Shown one piece after another: positions 40,412 through 52,948 of a stretch of DNA of 64,000 nt. A program made the translations under genes and the position numbers. How positions within the stretch are numbered: the first letter of the stretch is position 1; the number at the start of each line of letters is the position of its first letter. The notes under the pieces are model-generated. The model saw only the letters and a program-made list of their open reading frames with translations, did not search any database and was not told the DNA's origin. This stretch comes from Montifringilla adamsi. Its lineage: Eukaryota > Chordata > Aves > Passeriformes > Passeridae. The stretch is from contig JAGGNK010007004.1 in NCBI GenBank assembly GCA_017590115.1, positions 11,307,296-11,371,295 of the forward strand, in the 5' to 3' direction.

Positions 40412-40437
40412 CTCAGTGCCCGCACACGCTCAGGCCC
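40412..40437 (-). other. CAPRIN2: CAPRIN2 non-coding exon 1 (approximate 5' end)
   Basis: A CACTGAG|GTGAGC donor at 40412/40411 on the minus strand lies in the CpG island about 25-50 bp downstream of a TATA-like CTATATGAG. Exon 2 has a strong acceptor only 14 bp before the ATG, so a short non-coding first exon here is the simplest model. Its 5' end is inferred from TATA spacing. Confidence 0.5.
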
Positions 40438-40620
40438 GCCCCGCTTCCCGCCCCTCGCCTCATATAGCGGCGGGGCGGGGCGGCTCGGCGCCGGTCACCG
40501 CCCGCCTCCCAATGGCCGGCGCCGCCTCACCTGCCCGCCCGCCCTGCGCCGGGCCTGCAGGGCGGGGCCGCGGGGCGGCTCCCCTGAAGGTCGGGGCGTC
40601 CGCTCGACAGCTCTGTGGGA
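40438..40620 (-). promoter_or_regulatory. CAPRIN2: CAPRIN2 CpG-island promoter
   Basis: GC-rich block with a TATA-like CTATATGAG (about 40458-40467, minus strand), several GGGCGG GC boxes and a CCAAT motif at 40509-40513. The CpG island extends from about 40060 to 41000. Large open frames on both strands here reflect lack of stop codons in CpG-rich DNA. Confidence 0.6.
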
Positions 40621-41130
40621 TGTTCTGGGCTCCCCAGGGAGCGAGGGGACGATCTGTTGGGTGGGATCTGGTGCTCCTGCAAGGACCCGAGAGACAGCCA
40701 TGGCGGGGCACGGAGCGTCCGGGGAGAGTGGCCCTGTCACCGGCATCGTGGGGAAGGGAGGTCAGGTGTGCCACTCCGCCATGTGCCGTCCGTGAGGGCG
40801 AGGTTTGGCAGAGGGCCCTGGCAAAGCCACGATGCGCTGTCGCATCGCATGTATCGCAGCAGCCTGGCACCCCACTGAGCCCGGGGCAGGAGGGCAGCGC
40901 TCCCCGAACAGCCACACAGCAAGGGCTCCATCCTTTCGGTGCAAGGGGATCCGCTCGGCCGTTCACAGCCCACTGTTCAGTCACACCCTGTGGCTGCTGC
41001 GGTCATGAGACAAGAAAAGTGTTGGTCTGTGCCTGTAAACCAGCTGAAGGGCTCTTCTGGGCCCATAAAAAGGCCTAGAGGAGACCTGCAGGACTGTGGG
41101 TCACCTTACATAGCAAAAAAAGTGAACGTC
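40621..41130. other. CpG-island shore upstream of CAPRIN2
   Basis: GC-rich sequence with no clear motif or gene. Open frames on both strands overlap and look incidental. Confidence 0.4.
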
Positions 41131-41139
41131 CTCTAATAA

Positions 41140-41520
41140 TCACAGAATCTACTAGACTGGAGTCCAGCTTATGACTGAATTGTACACTAGACCAAGGCAC
41201 TGAGTGCCACGCTCAGTGATTCTTTGAACACCTTCAGGGACATTGATTCCAGTACCTCCCTGGGCAGCCCATTCCAATTTCTAATCACTCCTTCTGTGAA
41301 GAAATTCTTCCTAATGTCCAACCTCAACCTTCCCTGGCACAGTTTAGGACTATCGTCTCATCCTATCCCTTGTTACCGGGGTCAAGAACCCAATTCCCCA
41401 CCTGGCTACAGCCTCCTTGCAGGTGGTTGTAGAGAGTGATAAGGTCCCCCCTGTTTCTCCTTTTCTCCAGGCTGAACACTCCCAGGTCCCTCAGCCACTC
41501 ATTGTAGGACAGCCCACCCA
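41140..41520 (-). mobile_element. CR1 LINE 3' region fragment
   Basis: CCCTGGGCAGCCCATTCCAA, GAAGAAATTCTTCCTAATGT, CCAACCTCAACCTTCCCTGG and CTTTTCTCCAGGCTGAACA in this order are the reverse complement of the CR1 3' coding and UTR region. It is 5'-truncated and moderately diverged, so the LINE reads on the minus strand. Confidence 0.92.
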
Positions 41521-41529
41521 ACCATGTAA

Positions 41530-42940
41530 ACTGTTGAAAACTAGTAAAAGCACTTGAAGTGAATTGAATATAAAGTAATCACAAACAAACTTCTGTTAAC
41601 CCCTAACAATCAGTGCTATGGAAGGTATGGAAGGCTGGAAGACTAGGGAAAACAGAACTTCAAAAGATCAGAGGACTAAGGTGGAAATCTTAGTGGAAAT
41701 TCCACTAAGGTGGAATTCCATTTTTGTGGCCATTACCACAAAGAATAAATGAACTATATGGCAAATTCATAGCAGTCCTGAAAGTTGTGAAAGTAATGAA
41801 AATACAGACATTTTGAATGAGAGAAAAGTGAGTTAGTGAGGAAGGATTGCAAAGACAGGTTTTACAGAACACAAGAAGTATTTATGTAGTACAACGGATG
41901 GATGAGTGAAAAGGGGAGGAAAGGTTATACATAAGAAATATTGCTTTCTAAAATAAAACAAGCAAATGATACATGATTCAAACAATAAGGATAATTCAGA
42001 GTATCACAGAATCAGATTCAGTTGTATGTGACCACCTGTAGCATCCACAATCTTGCCACTTCTCAATGTGTCCAATTCTTTAATCACATGTCCCAAAATT
42101 CTACATTTTTTAAAGCCCTGGCTCCTAGAATGAGGTCGCTTTGTGAGGCAGTTTTCATGTCTGGAAAGAAATGCTAATGAGTAAGATACAGCAACACAGC
42201 TTGTGTCTAGGATCAGCAGTGTGCTCTGAGAGTCCTTCCAGTAGATTTCTGTGGGGTTTTTGCAAAGTTAACACGGATGGGCTAGATTCTTGAAAAGTAA
42301 TTATAAAATGAATGATCAGTTAATTCATTTGTTAATAATAAGTCATAATTAATGTTCATACACCTGGGACTGTTCTGTAAGTCATAGTTATTACTGACAA
42401 ACTGCTTTATAGTGTACTTTTACAATTATTTGTATAGAAGAGTAAAAATGAAAAGGAAAATTCATGCAAGCCAAATCCATATTTAAAATCAAAGGATATT
42501 TTAATTTCATTTTTCAAAAACAGAGAGTAGCTAATTGAGACTAATGCTATATACATTTATAATACACCTGTAGTCTCTAGAGCACTGTAAAGAGTGTACT
42601 AATGTGGTGAGGTCAAGCCCAGTGAAGTTAGGAAATACCAGGATTAAACACAGCCTACATTAATTAGTTTAATGCCATTTTGCAGATCCATTGTGAGATC
42701 ATCTCTAAGATGATCACAGGTTATGATAGTCAAACCATGCATCAGTCATAGCCATGGGGATCTATGCCTTTTTCTCTAGGATCACAAGGGGAATACACTC
42801 TAATGGCTGAAGACAAATCTGTTCTTTTTGTCATGTTTGACTGATTCTGCTTATCCCCTCCCACTGGGACTGCCCTAATTTTTCCCAGTCCCAGAATTTT
42901 ATCCTGCTCTCATTTTTCTCAGATTCCAATTTCCACTCCT
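41530..42940. other. Intergenic DNA, AT-rich
   Basis: No gene or well-preserved repeat recognised. Confidence 0.4.
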
Positions 42941-42941
42941 G

Positions 42942-43126
42942 AACCCCAGGATCAGTCTTCCTTCCCAGGTCTTCATGTTGTACAAGTCACAGGCTCCTTT
43001 GAGAAGGAGGATCTCCTTTGCACACAATTCCAACCCCAGGCTCAGTCTTCTTTCCCAGGTCTTCATGTTGTACAAGTCACAGGCTCCTTTGAGAAGGAGG
43101 ATCTCCTTTGCACACAATTCCAACCC
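42942..43126. repeat. 90-bp tandem duplication, two copies
   Basis: Copy 1 about 42942-43031 and copy 2 about 43032-43121 plus a short tail. The core AGGTCTTCATGTTGTACAAG recurs exactly 90 bp apart (42968 and 43058), and the copies differ at only a few bases near the left end. Because 90 is a multiple of three, a minus-strand open frame stays open through both copies, but it matches no protein I know. Confidence 0.93.
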
Positions 43127-45146
43127 TTTGCCCAACCACTTCCAGTTTTCCCCACTCTTTATCCAGCCCACTAAACCCCTTCCTAATGCCAGTGGCATTC
43201 AACACCAGCTGTGTCCCTCCAGCTGCAGTGGGCCAGTCCACAGCCAGCTGTGGTGAACACTGAGACCAGGTTCCCATTTTCATTCCCTGCCATCTCTTCT
43301 GCTACTGCATTGTGAAACTCCAGGAAGCTGATGTGTAGAATAAGATCAGCTCCTTGTTAACTTCAGGAGAGAAAGAGAGACAGTGAAGATGTTGCAAAGA
43401 TTATCCACCAATGGACTAGAGAAACCTGCTTCAGTCATGGAAAATATTTCAGACAAGAAAGCTAAGGAATTCTGGATCCAACATGAGATGAATACATTAG
43501 GTCTCACAAAGAGGATTGTTAGTGGGAATTACACCCAATTTATTGGAAGGACCTGGAGAGGAAATATGTTGCTACACGGCTGTTTTATGCTGCAAGGAGT
43601 TTTTTCCACATATAAATCCTGTGGCTGCCTGTCTGCTGTTCAGAACTCAGAGCCAAGAGGTCTAGAGAAAGTTTGTTCCACTCAGTGTCCACCACAGCCT
43701 TACACAAGCTGCTGCACCTCACAGTGATTTCTAACTTTGGAAATGCTTCTTTAACATATACTCCTCCCGTTACACTCCAGCTCCTTGTCTTCTGTGTTTT
43801 CATCACAGGATCCTGATTGCAGTTTCCTTGTATAGAAACTTTTCTCCTTTTTTGCCCCCATGTTCAATCCTGCCCAGCAAACTGGTTCCTGTTCCTGCTC
43901 TTTGCATGCAACCAGTGCCAGGCATTTCCAGGCATTAACCCATTCCATTTCCTTTCCAATTCCCAGCTGGATTCAGTTGCCTGGCTCATTTCTCACCTCA
44001 CCAGAATTCTAGATTCTATTGATTCCTTTCCATTCTTCTCATTCTGCTTTTCTTTTTTTTTTCACTTACTTTCTGTGTTTTTATCAGAAAATTCTCCCAA
44101 AATTTTCAAGGGAAAGAAGAAAAGGAGCAACAAAATCAAACAGAAATAGTTACTGTGCCTGGAAGCAGCCATTACAAGCTTAGCCAAATTTCAGCTACGT
44201 AGCTCCAGGCCAAACAGCATGTGTTTAATTAAGGTCCGTGTTAACACCTATAAGATCTGCAAGGGAATGGAGTTATGCTCCCTGGCAGAAGCTGAAATTC
44301 CTGTTTCCAGGCTGTGAGTTTCTGGAATTTCAGTGAAAGTGCAGAAAGGATCCTGTGAACTGCTTGTTTTTTCAGTCCCACTGGGAATCACCAAATGATT
44401 GGGGTTGGATGGGACATCTAAAGATCACTTAATCCAAACCCTAGTTTGTCTCAACTCAATTTGAAGCACTCATCCAGAATGGAAGAGTTCATTTGGAACT
44501 GAAAAAGTCTTAAAGCAAATTTTAAAAGTTCTGGGCAAGATTAGTAAAAAGAGGACCCAGAAAGATTATGTGGTCTGAGCAGAAAGATTATGTGATCTGA
44601 GTAGTGGAAGCAGCAGCACCTGCCTCTGTTAATGTCTCTGTCCTTGCTTAGGAGTTAACCAAACCTCAGTCACAAAAGGGGAAATGTTGAAGTGCGGGCG
44701 TTCATATGGGATTTCTTTATTGTATGTGCATGAGGGAAAAGTTAAAAAAATATCACTAATTTGCAGCTGTGAGTTTAAAGTCTTATGCCCGTAAATGCTT
44801 CAAACAGGGGCCAGTCCATGAAAGTGGATTTATTTGAGTCAGAAACATTTCTTTTTGATACATTGATACATGAACACATGTAGAGTGTTATTTTCTCCAA
44901 ACACCTCTCCTATCCCCTTTTTCTGTGCCTGGCATGGATGTGGCCTTAGAACAAAGCTGTGCATTAAAACAGTTGAGTTTGGGATACATTCCTAGGTTTT
45001 GCAGGATTTAGAAGATTTACAGTGAATGAGCAAAATAACTGCAGAAAAAGATATTTTTATGGATAATGCAAATGAACATTGACTTCTAAGCTAAATTAAG
45101 CTATCTCTGCTACAAATTTCTGAGGAATTTTACATGGATTTGTTCT

Positions 45147-45395
45147 TCATTTTCTAGATGAATTAGGATCTAGTTGGAGGTACAGAGCATTCACAGCTGC
45201 AACTAGCATAAACAAAGGGGATGCTTTGAGCACAGTATGGTCCTTTGAATAAAAATATGCTGGAGATTGAGGAATTACATCTTGAATTATGTACTCAAAG
45301 TTAGTAGCATCTGTAACTTTTGCCTTGTAGAATAGGGGGATAATCCCATCTCCACCATTCACAGGTATGCTGATTAAAGACTGCCCAGGTTATTT
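45147..45395 (-). other. Unrecognised minus-strand open frame, possible exon or gene relic
   Basis: From about 45395 the frame reads QSLISIPVNGGDGIIPLFYK and continues AKVTDATNFEYIIQDVIPQS to a stop at 45147. The amino-acid mix looks more protein-like than its neighbours, and the frame begins just after a stop codon rather than at an ATG. I do not recognise the family. It could be a degraded exon of a lost gene or chance. Confidence 0.2.
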
Positions 45396-48161
45396 GTCCA
45401 TTTGAAACCAATAGTGTCTCCAAAACAGATCTTTATTATTTTATTTTGTTAGTCTATGGAAAATGTTTTATTTTTCCTAAAAGGAAAGATGATTTTTGTG
45501 GTGGAAAGTGTTTATTGAAAAGAGGAGCTATACAACTGCATAGGCTCACAGTTCTGCACAGGAATTAACCACATGTTACTGAGATACTGGGTGTGTTACC
45601 TTCATCTGGTCCTCTGGCAGAACCTCAATAGTTCAGGGATTCTTTACTTCCCAAGAAGTGCCTATGGATTGCTAGGTGTCCTTGTCCTTCCATCACAGCC
45701 CTAAGAGCCCTTGGATGCTGCAGGTCTCCATTAAAATATTACTCTTACGTTGTATTTTCCTGCTGCTGCACTATGGTTTTTTGCTATCATTTTCACTTCC
45801 ATGAAAGTAGCTTTCCAACTGTTTTAAAAAAATCTTTCTCAGGTCCTTCCTTTTCAGATTTCTGAGTTCTTATGTGATCACATTTTCCTCTCCCAGAATT
45901 TGGTTTGCTTGTCCACTGACTCAACTGCAGAATCCTTAATGGCTCACAGCTCTGGTCTCTGTGTTAGAGGGGATCTCCTGCCACCTCACAAACATGAATC
46001 TCAGACTTCCTGTACCCTTACAACCACGGTGCACGGGTCAAAAATATTTAAGTTAAATAGGTTTTAAAAATATAACATCCTGACTTGCTTGGGGTTTTGA
46101 TCCAGTTAATCATCCTAAGTATGGTTTAGGTAGTAATGAGTTTCATGTGTTTTACTCCACAACCAATAATTTGGCTCCTCCAGAGAAGCTAATGGATTTT
46201 TATTATTCCCAGGGAAATGCTAATGACAGATTTATTTCCTTCTTATTGCTACCTAAACACCTTTGATCTCAGGCTTTTCAGGTGGACCAGTGAAAAATGT
46301 TTTCACTTGTGTTTCCCTTTGAATCCTACTGAGTCACTGATGCATTCTGGGACTCAATTAAACTTAATTTAAAAGTCTGATTTCAGACCATTGCAGATTA
46401 TCTCTGCAATTTGGTACCTTCCTTTGCATCATTAACCAATAAGAGGAAAGGGAAAAACAGGCCTCACATTCTGATTTTTTTTCTCATTAGGAAGAAAGGA
46501 TGAGTGGTAGACAATTGACATTCCTGAAATCTCTCAGTGAACTGAATTCAGGACTCAATTTCTGTGGCTCCATTTTTTCCTGCTTCAAGTTCGGAGCAAT
46601 TTAATATGCAAAATGCTGTGCATCTGTATGTAATTGAATAAAAAGAGGAGCAAAATTTGGCAACTTCACAAAGCGCTATTGTGAGATTCAATCAGGAGAG
46701 AAAAAAGCATCCAAAATTACTAGTGAACAAAGCTTGAAGACTGGAGAAATTTTTATTACCAGTTAACTTATTTAATTCATCTGTGTTCCTGTAAATACTT
46801 ATATTTTGCATGAAATAACATGGTATTTATATGGGAAAAATGTTGACAAAAGTTTGGTAATGCATGGTAAGTAGAAATTATAGGGGAAAATCACGAAGCA
46901 GAGACCCAAAATATCTCTCTCGTACTTTTATAAAGCAGAGAAGGGTTTTCTAATATGTACATGCATATGTGTAATTTTATTTTGGCCATTTTGTCACAAT
47001 ACTGAACACATGAATGCAAATAAACCTATTCAAGATTTGTAGAATAGGCCCTGTCTTTCTTGAAGGCTTCCAACGATTCCTTGTACAATTCAAAGTACAA
47101 AAACCAATTTTGATATTAGTCCTTAATTTTTCTACTTTTTAACAAAAGCCAGGCTCTTCATTCATTTATATTCTAAAAAGATCTTATCCTGCAACCATTA
47201 TTTTCTTAGACTCACCAGCAAACAAATTGCTCCTAAATCCATCAGTATATGTATTAAAAAGCCATCAATTTTTATGAAAGATAAGAATATTGTTCACAAT
47301 TTTTAACAAGGCTGAAACTATCCCAAAAATTTCATAAAGCTCTCAGAGAGCAGCATGCCTTTGTCCAGGGATTCTGACAAGTTGGGTCTTAATATTTTTT
47401 ATACTATTAAAATTAATTCAATACTGGCCATTGATTTAAACCCCTGCCTCATCTAACTCCCATTTTCATTTACTCTTGATCTCTGTTACAAAGAAAGCTC
47501 CCTCTTAAAATGCCTGCATAGAAATTAATCTGGTTTTCTCTTACCTTATTAAGTTTTGCCACAAGAAGGAAACTTTCACTTGAAGCAACTTGGTTAAGTA
47601 AAATCTAAGTATGCCTCATAGTTTTTGATTAAGTACTTGGCATTTTTTATGTTTGCTGTGTTGATGTAAGTGCAGTCATTCACACGAGTGTCAGAACATG
47701 GAACCACAGGGAGTATAAACTTAAGCTGAACCTGCAAATTATTTTTTTTATTCAGGACCCTTATTAGCCATCTGCATAAGCCCATGTTTAACTTTGAGCA
47801 ATTGATTAATCCCACTGACTTAATTAAGGCAATATGGAAGTTTCATTTTTATTGAAGATTAATATTGAAAACCATGCAGATTTTTGCCTTTGCTGTTTTT
47901 CCTGCTCACAAGAGTTGTGATCTTAATGAGATAGCTCATCTTCTCAAAGAGAAGTAGCAAGTGCTTCCTTGAGGTAAAAAATCTAGACAGCTTTCCAGGA
48001 CAGTATTAGGATGCCAAGGAAAAAGTTACATGAAATAACTTTACTTAGAGTGTTTATGAATAATTATTTATTATTGATATTATTCCTTCATCTAATTCAG
48101 ATACATATGTATTATTATGTTTTAAAGGTTATGAATACTGGTCAATTCAGACATCCTGTTT

Positions 48162-48244
48162 TAATAAATAAATAAATAAATAACACCTTAGTGTTTCTGC
48201 AGCACTTACAGCAGGCAGACGTGTAGTTAAAAAAAAAAAAAAAG
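48162..48244. repeat. (AAAT)n microsatellite and A-run
   Basis: About five AAAT units at 48162-48183 and a run of 15 A at about 48229-48243. Confidence 0.9.
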
Positions 48245-49149
48245 AAAGTATAATGTTGTCAAAAGCATGCTGCTCTCATACCTCTTAGAGCCAATGGAAT
48301 ACCAGGAACATTTTCTGGTAAAAAACCATCAGAACCATCTCTGAAGCTTGACAGGATATAGGAGAATAATTAAATTTTCCTGGTTTTCAATGGGCTGCAC
48401 ACTAGATAAAAAACCTGTGAAATAATGAGAGCCTTCAGCCTCCAGACAAGGTAACAGCAGCAGAGTGTCTTCAGATCCTCAGAAGAGCAGTCTTGCACCA
48501 TCACTGCCAATAAAAAAACAAAGAGCCAGGAGTGAGCTTGGGAAAACTACAAAAACCACATCAAAGCACAAATCTTACAGTAAGGCTGAAAGGCAGCATG
48601 GACAGATCTTAATGTTTCAATGATAAATAAATATGTATTCATTTCACAGAATAAAACACCCTGGATTGACTCAGGAGTCAACATCATGATGATACACAGG
48701 ATTGTTAACACAAACTGAAAAAAATTCCCCTGTGTGACTGGTGAGTGGATCAGAGCTCGGATGTAGAACCAGGAGCCATTCCATCTCAACATCCTTCAAG
48801 ACCCCTGGGGTAGGTAGGACCCCAGGTAGCCCTAGACCCAGCAAACAGCACCACAGCTAAAATCTCCACTTCCAGAAGTGCTGAACCACCTATAGCTCCC
48901 TCTGACATCAGAAGGAACCAGAAAGGTCCAGCCACTCTGAAAACCAAACCAAAATCCCCATGGTCTGTAAGTATTTGTTCACAGGTTTATGTTGAAGTAC
49001 GTAAGTAATCCTGCAAGACATCACCCAGCCTTCATTGAAGGCATTGGGAATTTTACTGGGGGCTTCTCACCAGTCAGAATTTTGCCCCTCACTCCCTCTG
49101 TACATATTCAGTGGAGACCTAAATTTGACTTCTGTGCTCACAAAAAAGC

Positions 49150-49199
49150 CTCAAACCAAAGCAAACAAACAAACAAAAAAAACCCCAACAAACAAAAGC
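49150..49199. repeat. (AAAC)n-type simple repeat
   Basis: Imperfect AAAC and CAAAC units with an A8 run. Confidence 0.85.
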
Positions 49200-51647
49200 C
49201 CCTCACTCTGAATATTTAGATGTATTTTATGAGAAAGATTTTAAATCAAAAACGTCCACATTCCCCCTTACTTTGCCGTGATGCCTACACATGATGCTGC
49301 TGTTAGTTTCACATTTCCAAAGGTTTACCAGTTTCAGGTTTGCATGTTCATTTGCTCCTGTTGAAACTTTCTTTTGCTGTGCAGTTCAAGTTTCTTGTAC
49401 CTTTACAAAAAATTCCCCCAAGCAGTGCCTGACTGCAGTTAGGTAGATGTTTCTGCTCTCTGCAGGGAAACATACAGTAAAAACTCAGAGGCTCTTGAAA
49501 ATTCACTGGAAACTGCATTACTTTTCCTGATTTTACAAAGATACTCAGGTGTGATGGCCATATGAAGTGCCAGTATAATTTAGAACTGTTCTTTCAGCAG
49601 TTATTATTTGTCTTCCTTCAGTGGATCATGGGCTGAGTCTGAGACTCTCTTACTTAAAGCTGTGGGGTTTTTTAAATGACACAGGGGATCCACAGACCTG
49701 GAACATCCCCAGGAATAAAATGGCTCTACACAAGGCAGTACAATACTGCTCAGCTCCTCTTCTGTTCTTTGCTTTACATAGTGGGATGTAGCAGACAAAA
49801 CTCAATATACCAAACCCCAACAATTATGAATGACATTAGGGTAGAACCTAAATTAATTGCTTAAATTTCCAATGCAACTTAAAGAAAATATTTTTATGAA
49901 ACTTCTGCCCCTCCAGCCTCACAGCAAATGACCCTTCTCACAGCAAAACAATTATGTGATTATTTACACTGAAATTATATATACAGACTTCAAGTAGAAA
50001 AATTATAGCAATTTAATGGGCTACAAAAATTTCTGAATTTTTTTTCATGTTTAGCTTATGTTACTCTTGCTGTTAGGAACTCATTCAAGGCAGCAGGTGC
50101 AGTTGAATAGAGCTTCACATGGGAACTTCCCTTGAAAACTGGCATCAAGGATAGAAAAAAATGTGTCAAGTAGCAGATTTAGCAGATTGAATTTTAGCAA
50201 ATTGACTAGATGCTTTCTCTGCCTTCCAAACAGCCTGCCCCTCCAAATATGCAGAGGAAGAAGAAGTTGCTGTACTTTCACATCACAATCATCAGGAGAG
50301 GAGCATGTGCTTCACACTGTGCGTGTAGGAACAGGGGGTGTTTACATTTTGTAGATTGAGAAGAAATGGGAGTATTTCTAAGTAGATGCATTTTATGTGA
50401 TTAGTATGCTGACAGTCCAGCAAAGCAGGCTTAAGTGCACAAGTAATTAATTTGCTCCAATTTAATTTAGCACCAGTATGTCATTTTTTTTTTAGTTTCC
50501 TTAGGCTTTTAAAAATATACTGATTAGTTAATAAGTGGTTTGTTAGACTCATGTTAATTTTTCCAGCAAGTACTGTAAGTGCAGCATTCAGACAGAGCTC
50601 AGTTAATTTTATCCAGTACCTTTTATGGGAATCTCATGGTTGTTTGGAAGTTTCCCATCCTGGGAGAATACATCTGTGATGATGGATAGCATTCTGATGA
50701 GGCAGGGAAGTTAAACTATTTTTTTTAATAATCTGTTGATTAGTTTCATCCTGTTTCCTTTTTTCATCCATTGTCCAAATATTCCATGGTCCTTAGGGGG
50801 TATAAGACCTCTGTGCAGCACTACTTCATTGATGCTGCTTCTTTCTCATAGCCCCAGGCTACCTGCTTCCCTTCTCCATCAGACAATTACCCATGATGAA
50901 ATGTGCAGCATGAAGTGGTGGGAAGGAAAGGATGTCTTGAACTCATTATTTGGAGAGAAGCATAACAATTAACTGTTTGTGATGCTGTTGGAATAACATA
51001 TGAAATAAATCAAGTGGAATCGACTTTGCAGTTTTGCATATGATAATGGAGAGTCTTAAAGCAATGCTTTAAAAAAATTATGAAGGTGATTGAAATTATT
51101 ATAAATTTGGGTTCTACATCATACATTAATAAGAGAGTTGTGGCAGTGATTTCTAAATAGATAATAGAGAACAGTGAGCTCATACACATGCTGTAAAACT
51201 GTGATGTGAAAATTTCCCACTTCGTTGCATAGTCATGAGGCTTGTTACTTGCACATTTAATTTCCTTTGAATCCTTTTAGCCCAGTGAATGTTTATAATT
51301 ATTGAATGAATGCACTGAAGACTGAAGAATTTGTTATTTTTAATGCTATCTAGACACTAAGGCAGATAGATGTAATAATGAATGTGTGGGGTTTTTTAAA
51401 GCTTATGTACTTATTCTGTTGTACATAAGTTTTCAACTAACCTGAAAACTTAAATGAATTTATGGTTTACAAGGGATGACAGAAAGACAGTGCTGAAAAC
51501 AGAAATCTCATTTTCCTTAGTATTTCTCAGTGGTTGCTTACAACAACTGCTGTACTTATAAGGGCTGTGGCTGAAAACAAGCAGTACTGGTCAGCTAATA
51601 TCCACTATGAATTTGTATGTTGGTTTTATTTGTCTGGCTTTGGTGGA

Positions 51648-51716
51648 TTTTTTTTTGTTCGGTTTGGTTTTTTGTTTGTTTGTGGTTTTTATTTTAAAAA
51701 AAACAAACAAACAAGC
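51648..51716. repeat. T/GTTT-rich repeat next to AAAC repeat (hairpin-forming)
   Basis: A (GTTT) array at 51672-51683 and an (AAAC) array at 51703-51714 form a 12-bp inverted repeat around an AT-rich loop. Confidence 0.8.
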
Positions 51717-52064
51717 TTTTAGAAAACCTGAAGTTAAAAAAATATTGAAATTAGGTGGAAATTCTAAGGGGAAGACACAGCTTTATAAAGTTAGCAAGGA
51801 GCCTGGGTAAACCCTCATCTCATGCACATAGACATGTAACTTACACTATTGCTACACTATAAATGAGAGAAAAGACTGAAACAAAAAGATGCAGTTTTCA
51901 CTTTTTTTGTTGAGACAAAAGCAGATCTGAGAGCATAATTTTTGTACTGTCTTCTCACTAGGTTTAGCCAATAATTTGGCAGTAACTGGCCAAACTAAAC
52001 ATGAAGACAGGCAATAATTTACACAAACCCTTGACCTGGGTGGGAACAGCTGCGGCACTTGGCA

Positions 52065-52948
52065 GACGTGGCATTCTAAGGCCTCCCGCGGCTTTGCTGG
52101 CTTTACCTGGACCGCAGCTGGCTGCTGGAGGTGAGCGTGGCCGCATTCCAGCCAGTGCAGGTGACACTGGGTGTGCTGGATCTGCGTGCCAACGCGCTGC
52201 GCTACCGGAGCCAACACCTGCGTAACCTCTGTGACCTGGAGCTGCAGGCACAGCAGCCACATGGGATGCGTGGGGTCCCACAACGCTTCTTCCAGGGCCT
52301 CAGTGCCTTGCGCTCGCTCTACCTGTCACAGAACTCGCTCTCGGCCATCCCTGCCAAGCCTTTGATGACCTGACACAGCTGCAGTGTTGCAACCTGAATA
52401 GCTGCTAGTAAAGGCCAGGGTAAAGAAGCAAAAACGGCCTTTGCATAATATCCACAGATGTTTAATTCAGCCATGCGGTAACGTGTTCAGGTCCCAGGCA
52501 CGCACACGTGGGGGGGGATCCAGGTTTCTCCCCAGGAGCCCGGGGTCACCCTGGTCTCAGGGCAGTACAAAGATGAAGGCCAGTCAGGGAGTAGGGAAGG
52601 GAGTGGCTCAGGGACACAGGAACAGCCATAGGAACAGGGGAAGGAGCCAGTGGGGTCTTAGCGGGCTTTTGAGGGAAGCTTCTTGTGTTTCCCCAACCCA
52701 GGGGATGCCCCAGGGTGTCCACACTGCAGTAGCTAATGTTGGCTGACAGCAACGGTGGGATCGGCCACCTGCCTGCCAGCATCTTCAAGAACCTGAGCCA
52801 ACTGCGCAGCCTGAACCTGGAGAGTGCAGGACTGAGCTGCCTTGGCCTTGAACTCTTCCACAACCTGACACGACTGAAGGAGCTGCGCCTGGCCAAGAAC
52901 GAGCTGAGCACATTGGATGTGATTCTGGCCATGGAATTGCTGCTTTAA
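52065..52948 (+). pseudogene. Leucine-rich-repeat pseudogene, Toll-like-receptor-like ectodomain fragment
   Basis: Plus-strand translation gives LRRs with the LxxLxxLxLxxN pattern. Piece one (52080-52360) includes VTLGVLDLRANAL and FFQGLSALRSLYLSQNSLSA. Piece two (52739-52945) includes IFKNLSQLRSLNLESAGLSC, then FHNLTRLKELRLAKNELSTL. Spacing and consensus are like the ectodomain of the TLR11-family group in birds, reptiles and fish (TLR13/21/22-like); this identification is by motif only. It is dead: TAA at 52077-52079, a one-base frame change near 52361 and a 326-bp LTR-like insertion at 52403-52728. No transmembrane or TIR domain follows. GC content is far above the DNA to its left. Confidence 0.65.
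52403..52728 (-). mobile_element. LTR-like insertion splitting the LRR pseudogene
   Basis: Read on the minus strand it runs TGCAGTGTGG...TTTACTAGCA, a TG...CA element with an ATTAAA poly(A)-like signal (52461-52466) followed by a short T/C-rich U5-like tail. Flanks ATAGC (52398-52402) and GTAGC (52729-52733) look like a 5-bp target duplication with one change. LRR coding sequence stops and resumes across it. Confidence 0.55.

Larger units (their letters stand above)
43127..51960. other. Intergenic DNA, AT-rich, about 8.8 kb
   Basis: Mostly unique-looking AT-rich DNA. It contains a probable CR1 tail scrap near 44397-44450 (GGGGTTGGATGGGACATC), simple repeats and one unassigned open frame listed separately. 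No complete gene is seen. Confidence 0.4.

Noticed and set aside
40049..41078. Long overlapping frames on both strands at the CAPRIN2 CpG island
   Set aside because: CpG-rich DNA has few stops. No domain or splice pattern supports coding.
43383..43727. Plus-strand frame of 114 codons
   Set aside because: No recognisable domain; AT-rich decayed DNA next to a tandem duplication. Probably chance.
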